A stretch of 64,000 nucleotides of DNA from Spongilla lacustris (lineage: Eukaryota; Porifera; Demospongiae; Spongillida; Spongillidae), in the NCBI GenBank assembly GCA_949361645.1, contig OX442423.1, positions 4,460,023-4,524,022 on the forward strand, written 5' to 3'. The position numbers were made by a program, and so were the translations under genes. Shown piece after piece: positions 45,375-58,200 of this stretch; within the stretch, counting starts at the first letter, position 1; each line of letters opens with the position of its first letter. Under the pieces are notes generated by a model. The model saw nothing but the letters and a program-made list of their open reading frames with translations, did no database searches and was not told the DNA's origin.

Positions 45375-47099
45375 TGTGAGTATTTGGTTCCCACAATTAT
45401 TATTATATCGGGTTGGTTACACTGTGTTTTAAGATAATACAATACATATTAATTAAGCCAGTTAGTTGTGCACTGTAACTGATAACATGGTAGACTGTAC
45501 GACATGCACACAGAGTATGTTTATATGTCATATACATGTCGTAAAGTTGCAACCAATCAGATAAATTATGTTGATACAATTGCAGATAAGTACAGGTAAT
45601 ATTATACTGTTTTTATTGGACCTGGCTTGCATATATTTGCACAGGTTTTTAGTTGACAGTATGAGGTGGCAGAATTCTGATTCTGGACCCTTAAATTCAC
45701 AAATGGATCTTGCGAAGAATTTAGGATTTTGTTGCCCTTTTATGCACTTCATAACAGATGATCATTTCAGTGGACAACAAACAATCACAGGGAAAACCTT
45801 CAAGATGGTAAAATATCAATGGTGAATGAACCCTGTAAGAACTTCATGAGAATCAACCTATTACCATTATGGGGAAAGCAAAGTCCTATCTTATTACAAC
45901 AGTCTAAATTTCGGATTATGCATGTGTGTATAACTCTAGAAAGGAAGCAAGTTTAAAATACCAGAGTAGTATTTTAGGCAGGATTGGAAGATCTTGGTAT
46001 TTTGGTTGCACGTCCTGATATGGTTATTAGGACAACCTTTATTAGTAAGTATCTGTGTCAGAGGTCTGATATGAAAATTGGTGTAGATGTAGAATTTATA
46101 AAATAATTATAAAAAGTAAGGAAACAAGAAAATTATGCATTATGAACATACAAGTTCAAGTGACTTATACCTATACAGCGTTATTTGCTAAGTGTAGGTC
46201 TATATTTCTCAAGTTGCAATGCATTGAGTCTGGGATCGTTATGAGACTAGGCTGGTATAGTAAAATTCTTTCATCATTTTGTTAAATAATGCCTGTATCA
46301 TACGAATTTTCTGTACATGTACAGGCCAGTGCCAGCTCTCACGGCAAAGTACTAGGGCACAAGTAAAAAGCATTTTATAAACTGTGCTCAGTAGTTTTGT
46401 GCCAGATCACAATAATACGTCTATATAGCATTTCTCAAATCTGTTTTCCAGAAAATTCAATATTACTATTACCAGCTAATATCCTGTTCTTACTCAGTGT
46501 GAAGACTAACGTCCATATGTGCATTATAACTTGTATGGTCACAATAGCATATATACAATTTTCAAATAAGCATTGTGTTCCCTTGTACAGTTTCCTTTTC
46601 ATAACAAAACAATTTACATAGTAGTCTCAAACTACCTAAAATGCAGCACATTAAGAACATGCTCTCGACACCACACCAATATGGACTCCATTCGCTAGGG
46701 ATAATGCAATGCCTAATGCAGTCTTCAGTGGAATCTGCAATCAGAACAGCAATAATATCAATCATCTACATGTAATTACTATCAACAAAAAATACAAGTG
46801 AACTGTCAAATAAAAATAATTATGTTACAGACATGTAAGTGGTACCACCATGTAATGAACCAATTAACAACTGAAATCCTATACCTGTTTTCAGCTTGCT
46901 ATCTTATTATGATGCATTGCAGTTGGTTTGCATCGCTTTGAGATATGCACATGTACTGGCTGTGTGTGGTAAACACTGCAGGCCCTTCCCAGTTGAAATA
47001 TTGGTCCTCAAAATCACTTCCAATTACATAAACATCTTGAAGGAACTTCACATGAGTTCAGTGAAATATTTGCTATGCAGATAGAGAAATTGAAAACAA
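45375..47099. other. duplicated PPOX upstream / P450 3' flank
   Basis: Aligns with 25021-27465 but lacks the hairpin and the 826-bp palindrome. No coding exon. Confidence 0.7.
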
Positions 47100-47798
47100 T
47101 TAAGGAAGTCCAATTTTTGCACAATGGACTATGCCATCTATGTCTTTTGATACTTCTGTGTGGAGTACATTCCCCCCCACTCCCCTGGCGATACCTGTAT
47201 TACTGCACGTAAAGCAATGCTCAAGAAAATACACGTGCTGTCTGAACACTATAAAGGTAGTGGCGTGCATACATGATGACAATACCCTTGCAACTTTAAC
47301 ACAACTTGCCATCATTAAGGTGCCATGATTGGGAATACAAATGCCACCAGCTTAGGAGGGCTAACTTTTCTTTTTGGATGTATACTTGCACACAACCACT
47401 GATGCATGGTCACTTCTTCTCAGTGTCTGGGGTCTGGACAAACTTGTAGTCCTTGAGTATGGTGGCCAGCGCCATCTTTGCCTCCATCAGAGCAAACCTC
47501 ATGCCGATGCAGTTACGAGGCCCCAGCCAAAAAGGCAGGATTCTCCCAGAATACCTTACTGTGATGTAGCACAACAAGAGGAATAAGCACTTTCATTCCT
47601 TTGGGAATCACAAGATCATCTTTCACTTTGACACTTCTTGATGCGTACCTATGTGGTCTGATGGGAAGATATTTGGGAACTGATGAGGATCCAAGCACTC
47701 AACAAAGATGGTTCAAAATGCACCCCAAACATGAAAATGCACCCCATAGTCCAAACAAACGTCCATACAGCCATTAAACAGTGTACACATGTACATTT

Positions 47799-47901
47799 TG
47801 TAGCATGAACTGTTATTTATCTACATGTATGTATGTATGTACGCGCATGCGCGGAGGATGTGTGTGCGTCTGTTGGAATACAGATTCATTACTTTTTGGT
47901 A
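47799..47901 (+). repeat. 5' LTR, left part (103 of 118 bp)
   Basis: Starts TGTAGCATGAACTG; interrupted after TTTTTGGTA by the DNA transposon. The remaining 15 nt resume at 50634-50648. Confidence 0.95.
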
Positions 47902-48506
47902 CACAGCCAACATTTTTCACCTCCTAATCACGTGCGTAATAAGTTCGCCAGTGATTAGCGGGTGATATCGGAGGCGTAATTGAAGCGATAAATAACGGAT
48001 CTGAGTCGTCCTAATGTCTCGTGTGTGAATCGCTCCATCAAGACCACGCCCAAAATGAAGTAGAGCCGTAAGATTTCAAAGTGTCTCGGTTGTGATAAAT
48101 TGTTCTGATTCGGACCGAAAAGAATCGCCACCGTTACGGCACTTATACCGGTATAAACAACCGATTCAGACCATATTAAAAAGTCAGCGATTTATATAAA
48201 TTATGTGAATGTAGTGCTTGTTTTATTACACCCAATCGTAATATAAAAAGACTTGTACGGTAACTACATGTATAAAGTCCCAAACGACGGGTTGAGCTGT
48301 TTTTGCTTTGCACCCACGTTACAAGTTTCAGGACAACAATTACAAACGTGCATGTAAAATTCAACGGCATGGTGGATTTGGCTTCATGTCACTAGCACCA
48401 TAGATATTAAAATATCTATGCTAGCACTTGATGAAGAGAGTCACCTTGGTAGACGTGGTGTGTAGTTGGGCGGGGCGTGACTAGTGTCACGTGATCTTTT
48501 AGCAAC

Positions 48507-50397
48507 ATGGCGGAAAAAGTGCGCTACACCAGGCAACTGGAAAGCGCGAGATATTCTGCAAGACTTCAGTAAAGCACATCATCCGCCGCACATTTGGTAT
48601 GTACTAACTAGTGTACACGAGGAGTAGTAGCTCTGTATCGAATAAATGCTATAGTGCAGTATTTGATTTGTTATAATACTAGTATTCAGGTGGCTCTTCC
48701 TGACAGTGAGAAGTATGCAGGTTCTTCGTCCATGATCCACCCTCATTGTGTACACCCGTGAAATATGTCGAAGACGAGGCAGACAGGTAGGTTATGTTAT
48801 TTTCCCCCAATTATTAATTATGCGCTTGGATGTTTTCAGTTCAGAGAAGCAGGTGTTTTTGTTAATATATGGAGGTTGTAGAGCAAATCCAAACTGCTGT
48901 TCTACCAGTACTAGCATGATGATGTAAGTGTGTGAGCAAATGTGTATGTTTGATATGTTTTTCTGTAGTCATCTTGTCTCAAGTACACATAAACTCAACC
49001 GGAATTATGATGTAAGTAAAAGCTATTTTCAATTTCAATTTGTTAAATAACCTCGGGCAACTAATGGGACTGAACAAGTCCCATTTCAGGCTCCAAATGA
49101 AGAAGCTACCAACTGGGACTTGGCAGTAACTTAAGGTGAAAAGGGAGCGTTGTGTAAGCTATCGAAGGTCAGTGCTGGTAATACTTGTAATGTGTATACA
49201 AGTATCTCTCTATACATGCAGGATTTTAGGATTGAGAGTTGTTGACCTAGAGATGGCTCTTTGTTACAAGTCAATTGTCTGTAGACGCTCGCTTTCCAAA
49301 TCTGAAAAGAAAGTTAAAAACTCACCTGCTTGTACTGTATGCTGCAACCTCAGCTTATAATACTGAATGGTTAGCACTAATAAATTATTATAGACAAGCA
49401 TTTTAATCACATTCTATTCAAAAGCAAAAGTAAGGTGCAAAGCTTCAATTGTGCAAGGAACATCTTTTCCAGGCACCCACTCGTTTTGCTATTGAGGTAC
49501 GTGCAGCATCTGTTCAGACAAGTATGTGTATATTATATTATTCTGTAAACAAGGTTCAATGGTCTTATGGAGCTGTACAAGTCTGATGTTGTGTTTGTAA
49601 AGGTGTGGAATCAGACATGTCCGCTAAACCAGGAACGCTTTGCAAGGTGTGTATGCGACTCTGCAGTGTTAAAATAATTTTCAGTATTGCTTTGTTTCAT
49701 GCAGTTATATGTATCAACGGCAGCATTGGTGATCACCTCAGGACATGGCACCATCCTTCTTGGCCAGGCATCTGTTAAGTTATCCTACATGTACTTTTGT
49801 ATAATTATCAACACTAGGTACTGATGTTGTCTTATACAGACTATGTGTGTGCATGTATGTTTACACGTGTGTATACATAGTACATGTGTGTGTACATTGT
49901 ACATGTACATGCGTGTGTGCACATATGTGAGTGTTACAATGTGTTTGTATGTATGTGTGTTACTATGTGTTTGTGTGTGTGTGTTACTATGTGTTTGTGT
50001 GTATGTGTGTTACTATGTGTTTGTGTGTATGTGTGTTACAATGTGTTTGTGTGTATGTGTGTTACAATGTGTTTGTGTGTATGTGTGTTACAATGTGTTT
50101 GTGTGTATGTGTGTTACTATGTGTTTATGTGGATGTAGGTCCATCCATCAAGAAATTGGGGGAGGTTTCCGAACCATAAAAGTTCCTACTAACTTGTGGA
50201 TAAAGAACACAAGGCTGTGTACTTGACGAGTTTGATTGCCCGTTGCTGACAATGGTGGACTCCCTCCTCATCACTGCACTGTCTGCGCAGCGCATTAGAT
50301 GATTGCAGCAGCTACATGTACATCCATGAACAGACTTTTGTTTGGACTAATACTTTGTGTACATGTACTGTAACGAGATGTAATGCCGAAGAATAAA
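48507..50397 (+). pseudogene. spliced cellular-gene-like cargo inside the DNA transposon
   Basis: Not recognised. CpG-rich sequence leads to AACATGG (Met at 48507). In the frame one base away, NWKARDILQDFSKAHHPPHI runs to donor TTG|GTATGT; the next segment 48721-48786 (after TATGCAG) continues in phase as FFVHDPPSLCTPVKYVEDEA, then HLVSSTHKLNRNYD (48970-49011) before GTAAGT, then APNEEATNWDLA (from 49090). Further splice-bounded open pieces follow: APTRFAIE (49473-49496), VWNQTCPLNQERFA (49603-49646), STAALVITSGHGTILLGQ (about 49715-49770). AATAAA lies at 50392-50397. Four consecutive phase-matched, protein-like exons argue for a genuine gene. The A5 run after the Met puts it out of frame and a TAA follows DLAVT, so it is damaged or mis-sequenced. 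Confidence 0.5.
49929..50135. repeat. 24-bp minisatellite
   Basis: About 8 copies of TGTGTTACTATGTGTTTGTG followed by TGTA, with ACTATG/ACAATG variants. Open in several frames only because the unit is a multiple of three without stops. Confidence 0.9.
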
Positions 50398-50648
50398 TTT
50401 TTTATAAAACCCATGTTTTCATAGCATGTTGAAATTCATACATATAATTATTCATTACGCTCGTGACTGATTTACACCGCATTCGCCCCTGAGGTAGATC
50501 TGAAAAGCATCCGATTCACGTGCGTTATACACTTTTCAAAACACACTACCCGAAGTACGTGAATAACAATGCCTATTCACAACCGATAAAAAACGTAACG
50601 GTTGTGATTCGTTTTTCAAAAGTTGGCCGTGTAGCTAGAGTTATCACA

Positions 50649-50666
50649 TGGTGGCAGCGGTGCTAG
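50649..50666 (+). promoter_or_regulatory. gypsy primer-binding site
   Basis: TGGTGGCAGCGGTGCTAG directly follows the LTR end ATCACA. Starting with TGG, the complement of a tRNA CCA end, at this position is diagnostic; the tRNA species was not assigned. Confidence 0.75.
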
Positions 50667-50667
50667 T

Positions 50668-51751
50668 ATGTCGAAAGTTACATTAAACCCACCAGAACCG
50701 TTTAATTTTGCCTGTCCGGACGACTGGAGTCGTTGGAAGAGACGCTTCGAACAATTCCGGGTGGCGTCAGGGCTTGACTCCGAGAGTGGCGCTAAACAGG
50801 TATCCATGCTACTGTATTGTATGGGAGCTAGGAGAAGCCGAAATGGTTCTGACTTCGGTTGGGGTCAAGAAAAAGGAAAAAGAGGAATATGAGGAAGTCA
50901 TGCGGAAACTGGATAAACACTTCCAGGTGAGAAGGAACGTTATATTTGAACGCGCAAGATTCAACCGCAGAGACCAGCTCGACGGGGAGACTGCCGAGAA
51001 GTATATTACCGAATTGTATTCCCTTGTCGAGCATTGTGATTACGGGACGATGACAGAGGAAATGTTGAGGGATAGACTGGTAGTGGGAATCAGGGATAAA
51101 ATGATGTCAGAAAAGCTTCAGTTGGATCAAGACCTAACGCTGGAGAAGGCCAAGATTATAATTAGGCAACGTGAAGCAATACATGACCAAGCAGAAGTCC
51201 TTCAAGTTGGAGAAAAGATGGCACTTGATGGAGCGTTTACACAGAAGAAACCACATCAAATAGCAAGTAATCATCCTGAAAGGAACAGAAAAAAGTGCAT
51301 TCGGTGTGGTAAAGGGCAGCATTCGTATCACGCATGTCCAGCAAAGGATACAGTGTGTCATAAATGTCACAGGAAAGGTCACTTTCAGAATCAATGTCTC
51401 TCAAAAACTGTTGCTGAGATACAACCTGAAGATGTAGACGAAGAGGTAAAGATGGAATCAGCGTTTCTCGGTGGGGTGGAAGCAGAAGGAATAAGACCAT
51501 GGATGGTACAAGTGCAGGTATGTGGTGTTCCACAGAAGCTCAAAATTGATACAGGGGTTGAGGTAACAGCTATATCGGAGGCATCATTCAAGTCATGCAG
51601 AGCTGGCTGGAAACTGAAACTATCGAGACCAAAGAAAACCTTATATGGACCGGCCAGCAGTTTATTGGAAGTGGTTGGAGAGTTCAAAGGGAGGTTGTCA
51701 TATGGCAACAAAACTACACTGCAAAGTGTCTATGTGGTTAAAAATCTCAAG
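50668..51751 (+). pseudogene. gypsy gag with zinc knuckles and start of protease, frameshifted
   Basis: Met at 50668 (MSKVTLNPPEPFNF) begins a gag-like core; a one-base shift near 50823 moves the frame to the one running through KLDKHFQVRRNVIFERARF. Two CCHC knuckles follow: CIRCGKGQHSYHAC and CHKCHRKGHFQNQC (both C-X2-C-X4-H-X4-C). The protease active site is KIDTGVEVTAIS, with the DTG triad. The frame then runs into an inverted integrase fragment and ends at 51895. RT and most RNase H are missing. Confidence 0.88.
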
Positions 51752-51926
51752 GTGATACCTGTTACGACGAATGGTACCCTTCTCAGTTTCTACTGTGTAA
51801 GAACGTGGTGCCTCCACTTGATGAGTTACAGTAGCCGGTGTTGGTATATCCCCATCCATGACCCAAACTTTGGACCCATCTGGAATATCAGGTAGGGGAC
51901 GACATTTGTGACGCTGATCATAGTGC
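51752..51926 (-). repeat. inverted copy of the integrase C-terminal coding region
   Basis: Reverse complement of about 53017-53203 with almost no change (CCTACCTGATATTCCAGATG and ACTCATCAAGTGGAGGCACC found in inverse order). It occupies the place where reverse transcriptase should be. Confidence 0.93.
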
Positions 51927-51935
51927 CGCTTCAGG

Positions 51936-53384
51936 ATGAGGCTGGCTCGGTTTGATTATGTGATAAATCACGTCCCTGGCAAATTGCTATGTACCGCGGA
52001 TGCATTATCACGGGCACCATTAACACACACCCCTACTACTCCAGAAGAGGAGGAGGAAGTTGAGTACCTGATGGAAGCTTGTGTCAGTCACTTACCTGCC
52101 AGTCACCATCAACTTTCTGAGTACATCAAGGCCCAGGCACAAGATGCTGTGTGTTCTCAGATAATGAGATATTGCACAGAAGGATGGCCAGATAAGCATA
52201 AAATACTCCCTGTCTTAAAACCGTATTGGAAACTTCAGGGAGAACTAACAGTTCATAACAACTTGTTGCTTTTTAGGACACGAATTGTGGTTCCTAACGC
52301 GCTGCAAAGAGAAACTTTGCAGAAGATCCACAACGGTCATCAGGGAATTCAGAGGTGCAGGCTCAGAGCCCAATCCTCTGTGTGGTGGCCAGGAATCTCG
52401 CAACACATTAGTGATCTGATTGAAAACTGCCATGTGTGTGCAAAAAAATCAAAACAATATCATGAACCATTAATGTCCACTCCCCTTCCAGATTACCCAT
52501 GGCAAAGGGTTGCCTCAGATCTTTTCTTCCTAGGTAGTGACTCATATCTATTGATAGTAGATTACTTTTCAAGATACCCTGAGGTAATTAAGCTGAAATT
52601 TACCACCTCCAGGGGTATAATTGAAGCCATGAAAGCTGTATTCTCCAGATATGGGATCCCGCAAACTGTTAGGAGTGATAACGGTCCACAATATTCCTCA
52701 GAAGAGTTCTCCAAATTTGCAGCTGAATATAACTTCTATCATGAAACCAGCAGCCCACATTTCGCACAAAGTAACGGGCAAGCCGAAAGGACAGTTCAAA
52801 CAATGAAGAACTTGCTGAGAGAGTCAACTGATCCATATATGGCACTGCTAACATATCGGTCTACTCCATTGCCCTGGTGTGGCTTGTCGCCGGCTGAGCT
52901 CCTTATGGGAAGGTGCTTACGGACCAATTTGCCGCAAGTGGTAGACCGATTGAAGCCTACATGGCAATACATAGAAAGATTTCGTAAGAAGGATAAGGAA
53001 TTTAAGGATGAGCAAAAGCGACACTATGATCAGCGTCACAAATGTCGTCCCCTACCTGATATTCCAGATGGGTCCAAAGTTTGGGTCATGGATGGGGATA
53101 TACCAACACCGGCTACTGTAACTCATCAAGTGGAGGCACCACGTTCTTACACAGTAGAAACTGAGAAGGGTACCATTCGTCGTAACAGGTATCACCTTAA
53201 AGCTGTACCACCAGTTCCAGACCCAGAAGGGGGGACTCTACCTTCATCTACAGAAGCAGAAAAAATGGTGGCTGGAGATCAAAGAAATCAGATTTATCAG
53301 CAAACAGAAACCACCTACCCTCCTCACTGTATAATGACTCGGTCACGGACTGGAACGGCCATACGACCACCAGACAGATACTAG
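51936..53384 (+). CDS. gypsy RNase H tail and integrase
   Basis: Frame of 482 codons. It opens with the end of RNase H (FDYVINHVPGKLLCTADALS), then the integrase HHCC zinc domain (HNGHQGIQRC, NCHVCAKKS), the catalytic core with D in ASDLFFLG, D in SDNGPQYSS and E in QSNGQAERTVQ (D,D-35-E style), and a C-terminal domain (LPDIPDGSKVWV). The stop lies 16 nt before the 3' LTR. Integrase appears complete, but the Met at 51936 is only the first in a truncated frame. Confidence 0.9.
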   Translation: MRLARFDYVINHVPGKLLCTADALSRAPLTHTPTTPEEEEEVEYLMEACVSHLPASHHQLSEYIKAQAQDAVCSQIMRYCTEGWPDKHKILPVLKPYWKLQGELTVHNNLLLFRTRIVVPNALQRETLQKIHNGHQGIQRCRLRAQSSVWWPGISQHISDLIENCHVCAKKSKQYHEPLMSTPLPDYPWQRVASDLFFLGSDSYLLIVDYFSRYPEVIKLKFTTSRGIIEAMKAVFSRYGIPQTVRSDNGPQYSSEEFSKFAAEYNFYHETSSPHFAQSNGQAERTVQTMKNLLRESTDPYMALLTYRSTPLPWCGLSPAELLMGRCLRTNLPQVVDRLKPTWQYIERFRKKDKEFKDEQKRHYDQRHKCRPLPDIPDGSKVWVMDGDIPTPATVTHQVEAPRSYTVETEKGTIRRNRYHLKAVPPVPDPEGGTLPSSTEAEKMVAGDQRNQIYQQTETTYPPHCIMTRSRTGTAIRPPDRY

Positions 53385-53400
53385 ACTCCAGAAAGGGAGA

Positions 53401-53518
53401 TGTAGCATGAACTGTTATTTATCTACATGTATGTATGTATGTACGCGCATGCGCGGAGGATGTGTGTGCGTCTGTTGGAATACAGATTCATTACTTTTTG
53501 GTAGCTAGAGTTATCACA
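53401..53518 (+). repeat. 3' LTR, intact, 118 bp
   Basis: TGTAGCATGAACTG...GAGTTATCACA, followed by the target duplication CATTT. Contains GCGCATGCGC and a TGTATG repeat. Very short for a gypsy LTR. Confidence 0.93.
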
Positions 53519-55224
53519 CATTTTACATGCAATCAAGGCCTACATGTAGATCCATGTGCCACCCCAGAACATTACAACATTTGTAACATTGGACCTTAAG
53601 CAACCTTCATCACAAGTATATATTTATCTTTTTACATGTAAGTATATAATATGTGAGTAGTGCACAGTGTAGGTAATCTACAAGTACATGTATTTGTGAA
53701 GTTTTCTGCTGTCATGCTTGTTATGAAGTACCATATTTGATCACACTTAGATTTCGTCAAGCACTATCAGACAACTGATCGAAAACCTTATGGGTCATTT
53801 ATGAGTAGACATTTGGGGGGAGTCAGAATGAACCCCCCCAACTGCATTTACAATTTACAAGCCCTGACTTCACCACTGTACCTTGCTCCTGGAGGATACA
53901 ACCTAAGAGATTCCTGCAGCACCATATCCACATATTGTACCTCACGACTGGCATCTGAAACTGATGCATCCTGTGTGCACAGCAGAACATGGCATGTAGC
54001 ATTTATGGCAATGTACAGTAGGCAGGCCATACAGAGAACAGGTCATGTAAGATAGATATATAACAGGGCAATATGTATTATGGGTGAGTCATTATTACTC
54101 CACAAAATATTAGAAAAATTATGTTCAACCAAACATATTTCAGACATCATCCTAGTAAATGATGGCAATACGGGTTCATATCTTCAGATTATTGACATAC
54201 GATGCACACATAGACAAGTGTGAACTATATGTAACTTTTATTACTGCAACAGGATCTGATTTGATTTGGCCAACTTGACCACAAGTTCTTAGCTAGTTAC
54301 CAACAGTGATGAAATGTTAATTATGATGTAATGAAAATGCCTTATGAATTACGCATAGTTGTCTTACCGGATGCTGTTGAAAGTAGAGATCTATTTCATC
54401 ACACAGCTTGTCCTGCACTTCAGGGTTGGTAGCCAGGAGGTAGGCAGTGAAGGCCAGAGTATTGGCTGTGGTCTCATATCCAGCAAGCAAAAATCCAATG
54501 CAATAAGATGCAATCTCCCCATTAGTTAGAGGCCTTCGTTGTGATGTCGACTGATCACAGTACTCAACATCTTCTTCCTGTTCCTCTGTTCCTGCATCGA
54601 TCATCAACTGCAAAAAGTCCTGGCGCTGCAAAAATAAATAAATACACCACAGGTCAATTGCCATGCAATATGGTGGTTAAGCCCACCAGAAATTAAAGGC
54701 TCGAGTTGCCCCTGTTTCAATTCAAAGTCACTTTTTGGGACATGAAGCTCTATAAATTGGGTGGGTCCCTCCACTTTCATTATGTGTTGCACTTAATCAG
54801 TTTCACAAAAGGTCCACGCTAATCAAATGTGGACAGGTTTGGGAGATCTTACCCGAAAAGTTGAAATATCAAGTACTGGGTGCAAAATATCCACAAAAAG
54901 GGACCTACATGTAACACATTAAGTTCTCAAATTATTTGATATCTAAGAGATTCCTACAACTTCTTTCTTACGCACTTGAAGTCGGACAGTTCTTAGTGTC
55001 CAGAGTTACAGCAGCATGATTTTTACATTACATGTACATTTCAATTACACACATAAACTTTGACGCTCGTTTCTGGAAAATTTTATGGTATTGTGTTAAG
55101 CCCCTTTTCACGGATATTTCCCCATATGTACCACTCAGAGCAAACCATTTAACTTTGCAACAACCATAAATGTTCATATCTGCTCTTAACACCCATTCAC
55201 TCAAACATTTGTCATGTTTTTTAA

Positions 55225-58200
55225 CCTTTAATCAACGTAAAACGATCCTGAATTCAGGATCGGTAAAATCCTGAATTCAGAATATTGAATTCCTCCGTTT
55301 ATAACAATTATTGCAAGGACAAATAAATAAATTATTACTTATAGGCTTTTTGTTGCAGCATTTCTGCACACTTTCTATAGCATGGAATAATTTCAGTCAT
55401 CTGGAAAGCTGCCCAAATTTTAAGAATACATACGTACGTTTCATTGCTGTCACATACGCAAATTGAATAATTATCAATTTTCAGTTTTTAGTGCCTAAAA
55501 GAAGCATAAAGCATATCAATTTTAGCCTTCTTTAACCATTTTGTAGTTGTATCATTTTTTATCCAAACAGTGCTCTAATTTTAAATGAAACATGCATTTT
55601 AAGATCACTATTCTTGTGTTTTGCGTGATTGCATGTAATTGTCTCCAAGTATTGTAGTACAGAGTTACAAACTGTATTGATGATTTGCATCTGAACTTTT
55701 TACATTAATATGTTACAACATATGAATAGTGCAAAAGATGTATAATGATTTATAATTTAAAATCAAGCAAATTCAATCATATGTTCTATTATTAAAATTA
55801 CATAACAATATTTTAAAATCTTTTCATTTGGACTTTACTGTATTAAGATACGAATTTTAAAGCTGTGTAAGCTAAAAATTGTCAGAGTTTGTAAAGGATG
55901 GTTATGAAAAAATCAAACCAAGATATCAAAACAAAAAAACAGTTACGAAGAAATCAAGATATTGTGACAAATGAAATCCGTTTGAACTGATATCATGTTG
56001 AGAGCAATAATAAAGCACACCCAGATAAGTGAATCAATTAGTTTCAAAAGCCCATTTCTGTGAGATGCTGAATATAGCAATCTCTGGAAGTGCCAAAGCC
56101 ACAGTATGAAACCAAATAGTCATTTTCCATATCACTGCATCCAACACAATAGAATGTGGTCTTCATTTTGCAGTACTTGCAGATACGCTGTGGGTACTTT
56201 CCATTCATTATATTTTCCTTGTACATATGAAGCTCTGTAAGGCTCCGTAGTTTGTGCTGCACTTGATCCTACAATGTAACAATATTATACACAGATAAAA
56301 ATGAATACAACAACAATGTGTCATGTGATGTACCTCTACATGTGCCACAGAGACAGATGCACTCTCATCACTGCGCCTTCGTAGTGATATACTGGATGAT
56401 ACATAGATGTTGTGGATGAGCTGGTGTGCCAGCAGATCCATGAATGTTGCAAAGTCTACCACCTCAGTGCTTGCAAGGAAATCTTTGTCTGATTCGTACC
56501 TGTAAGCTAAATAAGCATCAACAACACATATACCAAAGATGGTCCCAAATGTTCTGTGCCACCATGTATGAGTTATCCACTCCCTTTCGATTGCAAGTGA
56601 GCCTTGTCTGTAATGATCATGCACATCAATTGATGAAAAAAACTCAAAGAACTTCTCCACTATAAGTGGTCTTGGTATCGTTTTTGTGTACTGCACCGTG
56701 GTTGGTATGCCATCAACTACATCAATTCTGTGGCGTAAACGCTCTGCTGGTATTCCAGGGTGTCCAGTGTATCGGTTGCATATTATAGTTTTTGGCTTTT
56801 TATCAACCCAAACGCATGCAATTATTTTGCTATCATCTGGGGCAATTGATTGAAGTAGCTTGTGACTACCTCGATTTGGTGTAAGACCAGTTCCATTGCC
56901 TGAAGCCCATTGGAGGAGCTGCTTCTTTGGGTACTCTCTTGTAGCAGTTTTGACCATTCCCATGAAGTACAAACCTTGATCTAATAGTGCAAGTAGAGAT
57001 TTGACTGAGGAAAATGCACTGTCAGCTATGATAGTGCGAGCAGTCCCTCTCCAAGGAGCACACAACCTCAGTAATTGTGATGTACCTTCACCATACTCAG
57101 CATGGCCTGGTTTTTTTGATTGAGCTTCACTTCCTTCCATCAATTCAAGTTGCAGGATAATTCCTGACATTCCATCTGCTGCTGACTTTAGCTCACATCC
57201 AACCCCTTCTGGCTTACGTACAATTTTTGTTTTATGAGGACAACCATTTGTTTTGTACTTACCATCACCTCCCTTCCAGGCACTCATGCACTCATCACAA
57301 ACAATTGTGTGACCAGGTTTGACATGTTTCACACGACGCTCATTGAAAGACAAGATGAAGGACCTAATCGGCCACCAAGGATCCTGCATATGGCGAATAT
57401 TAAATATAAAATCAGTTTCAAATGGGCAAAAACACATACCTTTACAGGTTGTGGTTTTGGTTCTTGGGCCAGTTGAAGACATGACCTGATATCGGTGAAC
57501 CGTGACAGCTTCATGCCAAAGCGTCCCTCATAGTTAGCTGCAGTTGAAACTACACCAACACCACTCTCTGATTTCCAATATGTTGGAAGTGGTCCCCTCC
57601 TTGGTTCAACAGCTATTGCCAATCTAATACCAAGCCACTTTATCATCTCTCCTTTTGTCGAAGGTGCTTTCTTTTTAGCTAGGAGGTTGATGTTAGTATA
57701 CTCCAAAATAGATGGAATGGAGTCCATAGGAAACATGAGGTAGAAGTAATACTCCATACTCTTCTCAGCACCTTCCAGAGTAGCTCCCCACTTCAGTTCC
57801 GTAATCCCTGTGTAGGCATTTACTGCAGGGTCAACATTCAGGTGGTCAATTTCTACCCATTCTCTGCCATGAGCATTCCAATATCCTTCCACGTCTTGCA
57901 ATTTATTTCTATCTTCTCTTTGCACACCGTCCTCCCTTTCTTCTTCTGTCTCACTGGTACTATCATCATCCGTATCACTGTCACTGCCAGGTCTCTCTTC
58001 ACTTTCAACAAACAAAGGACTGACAGGACTCACAGGAGTACATTTTTGCTTCTTGCACGGAGGTGTAATATCACCCGCTTTACTTATGCCTCGAGCTGAT
58101 TCAATGCTGGTACCTCCTGTGTCCCAATCAATGGTGAACTTGCGTGCGTGGCTCTCTTTAGTTACCTTTGTAACGATTCCCTTCTTACCACTAAGCTTCT

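Larger units (their letters stand above)
47902..50631 (+). mobile_element. 2.73-kb DNA transposon inserted in the LTR, TSD TA
   Basis: Comparison with the intact 3' LTR (GGTAGCTAGAG) shows the 5' LTR opened at TA: GGTA-CACAGCCAAC...GTTGGCCGTG-TAGCTAGAG. Termini CACAGCCAAC and, inverted, CACGGCCAAC are 9/10 identical. TA target duplication fits Tc1/mariner-type elements. No transposase frame recognised. The interior holds a gene-like spliced segment and a minisatellite. Confidence 0.85.
47799..53518 (+). mobile_element. Ty3/gypsy LTR retrotransposon, rearranged, TSD CATTT
   Basis: Flanked by 5-bp direct repeats CATTT (47794-47798 and 53519-53523). LTRs are 118 bp, TG...CA. The first 103 nt of both LTRs look identical, so insertion is recent. 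The 5' LTR is split by a DNA transposon. A TGG-starting primer-binding site follows the 5' LTR at 50649. Encodes gag, zinc knuckles, protease and integrase, but no reverse transcriptase. Confidence 0.95.

Noticed and set aside
49843..50226. Long Cys/Val/Tyr-rich plus-strand open frames
   Set aside because: They are translations of the 24-bp minisatellite, open in more than one frame because the unit length is a multiple of three.
47902..50631. The 2.73-kb insert as normal gypsy leader sequence
   Set aside because: It interrupts the LTR itself and is bounded by TA duplications and inverted repeats, so it is a separate element.
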